Source of the DNA: Halicephalobus mephisto | Lineage: Eukaryota > Nematoda > Chromadorea > Rhabditida > Panagrolaimidae | NCBI GenBank assembly: GCA_009193035.1 | Contig: SWDT01000032.1 | Span: 177,339 to 241,338 of the forward strand | Direction: 5' to 3' | DNA length: 64,000 bases | In this document: piece by piece, positions 34,301 to 46,300 of the stretch | Layout of the letters: the number at the start of each line of letters is the position of its first letter | How positions within the stretch are numbered: the stretch's first letter is position 1 | Translations under genes and position numbers: made by a program | Notes under the pieces: model-generated | Seen by the model: only the letters and a program-made list of their open reading frames with translations | Database searches by the model: none | Told to the model about the DNA's origin: nothing

Positions 34301-37300
34301 TATTTTTATGAAATTTAATTTTTTGTGGAAATTCCAAAAATTATATATAAATTTTTAGAAATTATTTAAATTATTTAAAAAGTTTTTAAAATTCATTTAA
34401 ATTATTTTTAAAACTTTTAAAATTATTTAAGAAGTTATTTAAATTATTTTAGAAATTATTTAAATTATTTATGAATTTTTTAAAATTATTTAAATTATTT
34501 ATGAATTTTTTAAAATTATTTTAGAAATTATTTAAATTATTTATGAATTTTTTAAAATTATTTTTAAACTTACTTTTGATCCATTAACATATCCGCGGAT
34601 TTGGATCTAGTGTGGTTCCCTTCGGCCCTGGGGGAATACCATCCTCGTCTGGTGCTCGTTTCCTGTTGAACACTCGTGTTGTAGTCCAAAACGGACTTGG
34701 ATCGATGAATATCATCTGTTTCAATCTGGAAAAACTTAATAAATAAAAAAATTAATAAATATAAAATATATAAAAATATAAAAATTAAAAATCCCCAATT
34801 AATCTAGCCAAAAGCCAATTATAACAGTAGTTGAAGCACAGCACTCATGTTAAAAAAGAAAAAAAAAGAAAAAAAATAAAAATAAAAAAAAAATAAAAAA
34901 AAATCAAAAATCATTCGCGGTAGGACTGGAAATTTTTTATTTTACAAATTTAAATCACCAGTCCCGACACGAATAATATTTATTTTTCCATTACTGATCG
35001 TAAAATAAATAACTTTTAATTCGCTATTTTCGTGACGGGATTAGTGATTGTTATTAACTAGTTATATTTTATTTTTTTGAAGGTATTTCTCGAGTACTGG
35101 TCCTGACACGAATAACTTTTAATTTGCTATTTTCGTGACGGGACTAATGATTGTTATTAACTAGTTATATTTTACTTTTTTGAAGGTATTTCTCGAGTAC
35201 TGATCGTAAAATAAATAACTTTTAATTCGCTATTTTCGTGACGGGACTAATGATTGTTATTAACTAGTTAAATTTTACTTTTTTGAAAATATTTCTCGAG
35301 TACTGGTCCTGACACGACTGATGCTTGGTTTATTCTTGAGTTAGTAGCTGGATTAGGGGTTTAAGCGATGGCAGACAACACACAGGTGAAGATCAAAGAA
35401 GGGACAATCTAGCTTACCGGCCGATCAGTGATACTTGACCACTGGGATGAATCCAGAAAGCCGCCTTCAGAATAATTCCTCGATCGAGGAGCAGAGTGCG
35501 TGCGATTACGGTAGTGCGCAAGTTGCCTTTCTGCCTTCTCATACAGACGACGAAATTCCTGCAGAAGGAAAAAAAGGTGAATTTACAAATATCTACAAAA
35601 ATCCATGGACAAAAATAAAATGAAGTTTCTTGAGAAACAAACATCAACAACAGTGCTTCGTTTCATCAAAGTTGAAATTCAAAGTTAAAGGTCGAAATTC
35701 TGATTTTTCGTCTCAAGACATGATTCAAGTCACATTGTGATTCGGGAAATCCAGATATCCAATTTCGTCAACTTAAGTGGGAGAATATTTTACAGTAAAA
35801 GACATTCATAGGTGTGTCTTAACACGAAAAATTAGAATTTCGATCTTAAATTCTGAGTTCCGATTTCGATAACACGGACAACAGTGCTTCGTTTCAAAAT
35901 TGGAACTCAAGGTTAAAGGTCGAAATTCTGATTTTCCGTCTCAAGACACATTTATGAATTTCTTTTACTATAAAATATTCTCCCACTTAAGTTGACAAAA
36001 GTGGATATCTGGATTTCCCGAATCACAATGTGACTTGAATCATGTCTTAACACGAAAAATCAGAATTTCGATCTTAAACCTTGAGTTCCAATTTCGATAA
36101 TACAAAGCACCGTATTACGGAGCTTGTCTAAAATATGTAAGACTTACAGGGAGAGGGGGTTCCAGAAAAGCACCATGTAAGCCTTGCATATTTTAAACAA
36201 ACTCCTTTATCAAAGTCAACAGTCAGAGCTCAAAGTTAAAATTTGGATTTTTTTGTGTTAAGATACAACTTATGAATCATGTTTGAATTAGAAAAATCTA
36301 GCTAAATTTCAACCGTCGATTTAGATGAAATAGATTTTTAAAATTAAAAAATTCATAAATGTTTTTCAACACAAAAATCTCAAAATTCGACTTCCAACTT
36401 CGATAACACGCAGCACAGAGTACTGTAATGTTCCTCAAGTCTTCAACAAAGGGTTCGTGGGTGTACTGTAGACCCCTACGAGAGAAGCAACTTTACCAAA
36501 TTCGGAATTTCGACAAAAGTATGTTCAACATTTGTGGATCAATTTTGCTGAAGATATTTCTGGAGCAAAAAATCCGAAAATTTAGGGTTAAGTTTTTACA
36601 AATTTTCAATTACCATTTTCAAAAAATAATTATATAATTATAATCAATATTAAAAATACATCTAATTAAAAAATAATAATTAAAATTGATTAAATTTTAA
36701 CAGAAAACGAACGCTTCAAAGATAAATCACCAAAAGTTCGCTCAAGAAATAAACGAATTCGTTTATGTTTTCCGTTTTTTTGAATACCTTTTTGAAAAGT
36801 AAATCAGATATCTGTAATCAACGTTAAAAATACATCTGATTAAAAAGTAATAATTAAAATTGCTTAAATTTTAACAGAAAACGAACGCTTCAAAGATCAC
36901 CAAAAGTTCGCTCAAGAAATAAACGAATTCGTTTGTTTTTTCATTTTTCTCGGAAAAATAATTATATAATTATAATCAATATTAAAAATACATCTAATTA
37001 AAGAATAATAATTAAAATTGCTTAATTTTTAATAGAAAACGAGCGTTTCAAAGATCACCAAAAGTTCGCTCAAGAAATAAGCGAATTCGTTTATGTTTTT
37101 TGAATAGATGATATGCGAAAGTTTACATTTCTCGCTCCAGAAGAGTATTTAATAAAAAAGTCAAGCAACTCTGAATATGTATTTCATAATACACGAAACG
37201 AATTAATTTTCGCAGAAAAGTTAATCCAAATATTGATGTCCGACATATCGACTTTTCCACTTCCCTGTTTCTTTTTTTAGAAGACGATTTACGAAAAACA

Positions 37301-40300
37301 AAGAATCAAATCCGAATATCCACTGCAGAAACTACAACACATACTGTAACCGAGTCGAAATCCGGGGTTTAGGCAAGGTTACGGTACTCGAGGGAGGTCT
37401 TTCAAAAGCTCCGAACTCCACTTCAAACTGTGCTCCAAGCAACTACAGTCCAAAAGACCAAAAGGACTAACCTTGTCGTAGGGACTCGGTCCAACCCTAG
37501 GGTACCCCGAATCGACGTCGCTGGATCCGACGAGTCTGTTGCTGAATTCGCCGGAATTGAACTTATTCAACAAAGGTCCCCTGTACTCCAGTCTCCTCGT
37601 CAAGTCCTCATTGGATTTCCTCAATCTCTCGAATGGATCTAAAAACCAATTTTTTTCAATTTTTGTTATTTGTTATGATTACTGTAAGTGTGACCCCATA
37701 GTGTGGTGACTTTGCCTATTTCAACTTTCACAAATGCAGCTTTATTCAAAAAACGAAAAAAAGGAAAAAACTTTCACAAATTACAATCAAAAGTACAGTA
37801 GTTTGGCAGTGGACAGTTTTCACATAACACTGAAATCTTTGAAAATTCGGAAAAGCTGGCACTCGAAATAAGCAGAAAATCACGGAGGAAAAGCTACAGT
37901 ATACTATGCTGCTGTTAGTGTACTTCTTTCGACTCGAGTCTGTCCTTTGGGGTAACTGTAATTTGGTTCAAATTTCTAGAATTTTATAAAATTTAAATTT
38001 AAAAAACCAAAAATTCTGGGAAATTTCAAAATAGGAATTTTTGGAAGATTCCGAAAGTAGAATTCTTTAAAAATTTTTGGAATTTTACAGAAGCTTTCGA
38101 AGTCCCCCAAAATTCTAGAATATTTTTGAATTTCAAAGAAGATTCTGGAAGTTTTCAGAATTCTTGGAAAATTTTCAGTCTTCCAAAATTTCGAAGAAAC
38201 TTTTTTTTGAAGTTTCCAGAATCCTGGAAAAATTTCTGAAATCGTCCAAAAATTTTCTAAATTTTTAAAATTTCAAAAAAATTCTGAATTCTTCTAAAAT
38301 TAAACAAATTTAAAAATTTTCAAAAGTCTTCGAAATTCCAGAATCTCAGAAAAGCTCTCGAGGTCTTCTGAAACTCCATAAAACTTTCACAATCTCTCCA
38401 GAATCCTCTAGAAATTTCTAAAACTCCCCAAAATTCTGAAATTTAAAACATTTTCGAAATTCAATAATTTTAAAAATATCTGAATTAAAAAATTCTAAAA
38501 ATTTTCGAAATTTTCATTAAAAAAATTTTCGAAAATGGCCATTTTTGTACCGTATGCTTTTGTGATAGACAGAAGGACCAGACTCGAGAAGGAAAGAACG
38601 GAATTCAAGGCTGTCTCCACACGATGGATCTCGTGATGTTAGTAAATACAAGTGCAAAATTACGGTCATAAATCAATACTCTCACCGTTCTGACTGGAAT
38701 CGGCAGAAAAGAAATCTCGACGAGCTTGAGTCCTGTCCACTCGGCTTCTGTATCTGCTCGCTCGATTGGAAGACCGTAAATCGTCGTTTCTGGATTGGAA
38801 CAATCTGTCTCGAGCCCCCAAGTCGTCAGAAATGTGTTCTATCGGGGGATTGACACTACTACCCCCACCTGTGTAGTAACTCGTCGTCGTGATGGGGGTT
38901 CCATCCGAGGTGTACAAGGTCCGATCAACTCTCTCAATAACCTGTCGTTCAACCTGAAAATTAAATTTTATAAATTTCCAATGTGAAATAATTTTAGAAA
39001 TTTTCAAAAAATTTCATTAAATTTCGAAATTATTTAATTTCATTAAATTTCGAAATTATCTGATTTTATTAAATTTTGAAATTATCTGATTTTATTAAAT
39101 TTCGAAATTATCTGATTTTATGTAGTTGATGAAACTAGACCTACCTTTGTGACTTCAGGAAGACTGAGGTTTTCTCTGGAGTAGTAGGGTTTCCTGGTGA
39201 GACGCTCGAGGGTCTCGCGACTGGTCAGGTCCTTCTTCTTCCTCTCCGCGGCTTCTTTTTCAGCCAGAAGCCGTTTTCTCTCAAGTTCCCATTTTTCTCT
39301 GTCCTCTCGCTCTCTGACAATCTGGTCAAGTCTGTCTCGACTTCGGCGATCGTCACGTCTTCTGGCGGCTTCTCTGTCGGCTGCTTCTCGTCTCTCCGCG
39401 TCCCTCTGAGCGGCGTTTTTCCTTTCTTGTTCCTTCAGTTCCGCCAGACGTCTTTCTTCTTCCAAACTGCAAAAATTTCATCATTTATTTATTATTAAAA
39501 AGTAAAATTTGATTTCTATCACAAAAATCCCTAATAATCAAAGTAATTTCACTTTTTTAAATATAATTAAAAATCAGCGCAAAAAATTAAATAAATTCAT
39601 ACCATGAAAATTCTAAATAATTAAAATAATTTTATATTTTTTTAAATATGATTAAAATCAGAGCAAAAAATGATTTTAAAGAAAGTTAACTCTCGCCACG
39701 AAAATCCCTGAAAATCGCAAAAGATTGGTTAATTTACCAGTGCGAGTCAAATTTTGCATGGAGAGAAATCGAAAAAGAATAATCAACTCCCACCACGAAA
39801 ATCCCTGAAAATTGCAAAAGATTGGTTAATTTACCAGTGCGAGTCAAATTTTGCATGGAGAGAAATCGAAACAGAATAATCAACTCTCGCCACGAAAATC
39901 CCTGATTATGATAAATTGATTCATTTTCCAGCGCAAATTGAAATCACTCTAACATAACCTAACAATCTATTTGCGTCAAAAATACATCAATTATTTTCGA
40001 GATTTTTTACTTTTTTCATTTTTTTAAACTTTTAATTCATTTAATTTGATTTGAATTAAAATTTTTCTAAATCCGAACTCGAATTTTACAGTTTTGATTA
40101 TAATTGATATATTTCTTATTTTTCAATATTAACTCTAGTCAGAAAAACCCAAAAAAACAATAATTTCTAATATCCAGTTATATTCTTAATAATCGATATA
40201 TCCTCTTTTAATGTTGTTGTTATAACTAGTCAGGGAAATTACATAATATTCCCCGACATTATTTTCGAAATCTCACCGTTCTCTTTCTCTTCTTTCAGCT

Positions 40301-43300
40301 TCAATCCTCTCTTGCTCCCTTAATCTCTCTGCTTCTCTATCCAGGACTTCTCTTTCTCGAGCTAATCTTTCTTCTTGTTCTCTTTGAGCTCTTCTTTCAG
40401 CAGCGATTCTTTCAAGTTCATTAATGGCATCTTTTTCTCTCTGTTCTTCGAGTCTACGTTGCCGTTCTCGTTCCATAGCTTCTCGTCTTTCCCTTTCTCT
40501 TTTTTCTCTTTCCAGTCTTTCCTGTTCTTGTCTTTCACGTTCTCTTTGTTCTTCTTCAATTCTTTCTTTTTCTCTTCTAATTCTTGCTGCTTCTTTCGCA
40601 GCCAAAAGTTCTCTTTCTCTTCTTTCTTCTTCCGCTCTTTCACGTTCACGTCTTTCTGCTTCTTGTCTTTCACGTTCTAATTTTTCTTGTTCTCTTCTCA
40701 ATGCTTCAATCCTTTCTTTTTCAAATTGTTCTTGAAGTCTTCTTTTTCTTTCTCTTTCTTGAGCTTCTCTTTCTGCTTGAGCAATTAGATCTCTCTCACG
40801 CGCTTCTTGTTCTCGTCTTCTCATTTCTCTCATTTCGTCTTCTCTTCTTTCTCTTTCTCTTTGTTCTGCTTCTCGTCTTTGTTGTTCAATAAGTTCTCTT
40901 TCAAGTCTTTCTCGTTCCAATCTTTCACGTTCTAATCTTTCTGCTTCAAGTCTTTCCTGTTCTAATCTTTCTCTCTCTAATCTTTCACGTTCACGTTCTC
41001 TTCTTTCTCTTTCTATTTGTTCTCGTTTTATTCTTTCAATTCTTTCTATTTCTAGTCTTTCTATTTCTAATCTTTCTCTCTCGATCCTTTCCCTCTCGAT
41101 TCTTTCCATTTCTAATCTCTCAAGTTCAGCCCTCTCTCTGGCCAGTCTTTCCCTCTCGAGTCGTTCTGCTTCAAGACGTTCTCTTTCTAATCTTTCTTTT
41201 TCAAGTCTTTCTATTTCACGTTTTCTAGCTAATTCGGCTTCTTCACGTGCTCTTCTTTCGTTTTCTAATCTTTCCCATTCTGCTCGTCTTCGTCTTTCGG
41301 CTTCTTCTCTTTCGAGTCTTTCTCTTTCGATCTTGTCTCTTTCAATTCTTTCTCTCATGATTGTTTTTTCTTCTATTTCTTTTTCCATTTTTTCCATTTC
41401 ACGACGGATTCTTTCAAGTCGAGCATTTTCTTCTTGTTCAAATCTACGACGAATTTCGTCTTCTCGACGTCGACGTTCTTCTTCTTCTAATCGACGACGT
41501 TCTTGATTTTCACGAATTCGTCTTTCTTCTTCTTCAACAGAACGAGAATATTTTGTTATGTACTCTTCTGTTATTTCATCTCGAGGTTCTGGTAAATAAC
41601 GATAAACATCCACCGGTGAACGGCTCAATGGAGGAGGTTGAGATAGGGCTTCTGTAGAGCGAGTTACGAGGGTTCTTGTCATGACCTGGAAATAGGGAAT
41701 TAGATTTAATTTTGGATAATAAATGATTTGGGAATTTTTAATTTTTAAAGGTTTTAGAATTTTTAAATAGTTCTAAAATATTGTAAAGTTTTAAATTTTT
41801 ACGATTTTAAAAAAGTAAAAAAATTAAAGTTTTGTAATTTTAAAAAAACATTAAATTTTTATGATTTTAAAAAAAGTAAAAAATTAAGGTTTTGTAATTT
41901 AAAAAAAAATAAAATTTTTATGATTTTAAAAAAGAAAAATTCTTTAAACTTCGAAAACTTAACCGTGCTCATGATGCAGTTTTAAAAGTTCAGAAACGAA
42001 AAACAAAGTTGGAACCGTCTTTCAAAAAAATAAAAATAAAACTTTTCGACAAACAACGAATACTTGCCTCTCTTCTGTAGTACTCCTCCCCGGGGGCGGC
42101 GGAATCATGTCGAACAGTGGTCCAACCAGTTCCTCCGGCTCCAATTGTTTTAATATCCATAATGCTACCGTTTGTTGTTGGAGCACGGGAATAACTGAAG
42201 GCTGATTGTGAACGTTGAACAGGGATCTCTCGAATAGTTGCACGAGATCTTCTTCCTCCGTCCGACATTAAATCATCTCGCGAAGTATCCGCGTCTGTTC
42301 GATAACCGGTGGATTCTGCGTAGGTCTACAAAAATATAAATTTAAAGAAGTTTAAAATTTAAAAATATAAAATTTAAAATTTAAAAAATATAAATTTAAA
42401 GACAAGTGTGTTGTGAACCGCAAGATGACAGATTAAGCATAGGTTAACTGTTGTGTTTTGATCTAGTCAAATGCAATTGTTCTTTGAAAAACGGTTCGGC
42501 AAAATATGATAAATTTAAAATTTAAAAAATTTAATTTTTTTCGAAGTAAATTTAAAATTTTTAGAAATATTAGGTTTCAGAAATTCTGGAAGATTCTAGA
42601 AAATTTCAAAATCTTACTGGACTCTAGAAAAACCTAAAATCTTCCAAAAATTATAAAATTTTAAAATTCAAAAATTTTCCAAAAATTATAAATCTTTAGA
42701 ATTTCAGTCACAGTTACAGTAAGCTGTTGCTAGACACCAGAGTGCTAAGATCTCGATCAAGAGTTCAAATGTTTATCCAAGTTTTGAATTGATGACACGT
42801 TTCTGTGATTCCGTGATTTCTTATTGTTCCTTAGTCCTCAAACAAATAAAAAGGGAAAGCAGAAGTTGAGAAAAACAATAAAAACTTTTATTTTTTTATT
42901 TTCATAGATTGCAGGGGATCGTTATCATTATTTTCTGCTGAAATAATTGGAACAAAAAAAAAATAAAAAAAAGTTTTCAAAAAATCCAAAAAAATTATCT
43001 CGAAACGAATTTTTGGATTTTCCACTCAGGACCGAAAAATACAAAATATTTATTTAATTGTGAAAAATTTTGAATAAAGTGGTTTCGACACGAATTTCTA
43101 AAGCTTTCCACTTGAGACCGAACATTGTGAAATTTGTGTTTACTTAATTCTGAAAGGTTCTAAAATTACACTACTGTAAAAAAGTGAAATGTTTGCTATA
43201 AAATTGAGGAAAACCGTCTTGATGTTTTAAAACTTTCCGGTTAAGACCCAAAATGAGAATTTTCCGGTTAAGACTCAAAATAAAAACTTTCCAGTTTAGA

Positions 43301-46300
43301 CCCAAAATAAAAACTTTCTAATTAAGACCCAAAATGAGAATTTTTATACAATTTTGAAAAATTTTGAATGATATTCTTTCATCCTATCTTAAGATCGTAA
43401 TCCAGGAAAATTCCAAAAAACAATTAACTTATTCTTTCAGATTAAACAGAAAAAACGACCTTGGAAAAAAGTTTTCTGAAAGAAATTTAAATTTTAAATA
43501 ATCTTCACAAAAAATTTTCGTTTCGAGAATCATTTTAAAAATTTTTCGTTTCGAGAAAAAAAATCATTAAAATTTTCGCTTCGAGAATCATTTTAAAAAT
43601 TTTTCGTTTCGAGAAAAAAAATCATTAAAATTTTCGTTTTAAGAAAAAAATCATTAAAATTTTCGTTTCGAGAAAAGAAAATCATTAAAATTTTCGTTTC
43701 GAGAATCATTTTCGAAATTTTTTGTTTTGAAAAACAAAGATCAATGAAAATAAAATTTTGACTTTGAACAAATTTAAAATAGAAAGTGGCCAAGGGGAAT
43801 AACAATCTTGGAACCTGAAGTAAACTCTGCAAATAACAAACAATGCAAGTTAGCTACCTTGTCAATAAAGCCACCGCGGTTCCTCGACGCTTAGGGCAAG
43901 ACAAACAGACTTGACGATTCGCGCAATTCTGAGGCAACTGGAAAACAAATGATACGGACATATTTGGTATGTACTCCAAAACAATCGCAAAGCCAAGGTG
44001 ACCGGTCAAATAACGCGGTCCAAAATAAAAGTGACCGACCTCCGAAAATCGAAAATCATGGGACAGCTGGCAGGTCAAACCTCTGCGCAAGGACAGAACA
44101 CTGTTCCGTCAAATCGATTTTTCTCGATGGAAAAAATCTTTTTAAATGGGAAAATCCTCCGAGTCAAGGACGTTTTATTTTCGGAATAAATGGTCAAGAC
44201 ACGGAATCTTAAGCTGTTTATCGTCTTCAAGTCAGCCATGCTCAAAAATCAGATGACCTTTGACTCGGCAACGGACCAGTAAAGTCAATTAACAACTTAA
44301 CATCAGTGACTATCCAACCTTGGTCCTAACGAGAAAACCGCTTTATATGAATTATAATTTAAAATAAACTTTTATAAATAAAATAAATTTTTTCTATTTA
44401 GTATATATCAAAAAAGTATAAATTTATTTTTATATAATAAATTAAAAAATATTAATGACCGTCTAATTTTGGTCCTAACGAGAAAACCGATTTATATAAA
44501 TTATAATTTAAAATAAATTTTTTCTATTTAGTATATATCAAAAAAGTATAAATTTATTCTTAACAAAACTTTAAAAAGAATATTAATGACCGTCTAATTT
44601 TGGTCCTAACGAGAAAACCGATTTATATAAATTATAAATTATAATTTAAAATAAACTTTTATAATTTAAAATAAACTTTTTCTATTTAATATATATCAAA
44701 AAAGTATAAATTTGCTTATCTCGTCACGAAAACCAATTTATATAAATTACAAACAAATTTAAATTCATTTTTTAATGAATTTTCTTTTATTTACTGTATT
44801 TTTTAAAAATTGTTCAAAATTTAGAAAATAAATTATTTTTCGTGTCGGGACAAAATTTGAATAAATTCGTTTTTTTTAAACTTATTTAAAAAAATAAAGA
44901 AATAATTTGATTATTGAACTTTAATCTCGACACGAACGCTGATTCATGAAAATCAAACATGATAAATCGGCTCAAATTTATTATTTTTTCACGAACTTTT
45001 TTATCGGAGAAGAAAATTAAATCTTCTTTTGTGAATTAAACAAAAATAAAAAAATTCGAAAATTTAAAAAATTTAAAAATTTAAAAAATTTGAAAATAAA
45101 AAAAATTTAAAAAATAAAGATTATTTTAAAAATTTAAAAATTATTTAGAAATTAAAAAAAATAAAAATTATTCAAAAAATTTTAAAAAAAGTAAAAATTA
45201 AAAAAAAAGTAAAAATTATTTAAAAATTAAAAAAAAATTAATTTAAAAATTATTCAAAAAATTAGAAATTCGTGTCGGGACCAGAATTTGATAATTAAGG
45301 ATAGTGATTTAAATATTGAAAATTTAGTTTTCGTGTCGGGACCAAAATTATATAATTAAAAACGTTAATTTTCTTTTTTTATTTTTTTTAGTTTTTTTCT
45401 CGGAAAATCCTAATTTAATACTATCAGTCACTGACCAACATGTATGGGACTCTTATCGAACAAGGCCAAAATTAAAGTTTATTGAAATTATTTTTCATCG
45501 GGGGAGTGCCGTGAATCAGATTCTGTTTCGTTCTTTGCTTTTTCAGCGGTAACAACCATTATGGAATTCGTGGTTGAATGACTTTACGAATTTCAAACAA
45601 TACTATTTTTGCCAAGGAACGGAGATTTTTTAAAAAGAATACGGCTGTACGACAGTTGTCCCCAGCGGCATTTGGTCCTTTTCGACTTTCCCTAATTTCG
45701 AAATTGTCTTTTTTAAACCACTTTTCTTACTTAACTGAGATATTGAAGTAATTTAATTATTAAAAAAAGTAATTTAAAAAAAAGAATTTCGAAATTATTT
45801 TTTTTAAACCACTTTTCTTACTTAACTGAGATATTGAAGTAATTTAATTATTAAAAAAAGTAATTTAAAAAAAGAATTTCGAAATTAGGAAGAATCAAAG
45901 AACTGTACGACAGTTACCCTTCTCTATTTCGCAATATTTATCTCATTTATTTCGTTTTTATATTATTTCTCTTACTTAACTGAAGTATTTAGTTAATTTC
46001 ATTATAAAAAATTAATATAAAAACAAATGAGATAAATATTGCGAAACAGAGAGGGAGCAACTGTTGTACAATTCTTTGATTCTTCCTATTTTCGAAATTC
46101 TTTTTTTAAATCAATTTTTTCTTAATTAAGATATCTAGTTAATTTAATTATAGAAAAATTAATATAAAAATAAATGAAATAAATGAGATAAATCTTGCGA
46201 AACAGAGAGGAACAAATGTCGTACAGCCGATTCCTTCAAAAGAATACATTTCATCGGAAAGGAAAAACTGGTCAACGTGGCACAGCAGGAAGCCGGATGA

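Noticed and set aside
40375..41657. Several plus-strand and off-frame ORFs rich in Ser/Phe/Leu or Lys/Glu
   Set aside because: They are shadows of the Arg/Glu coiled-coil exon of ajm-1, created by its repetitive codons.
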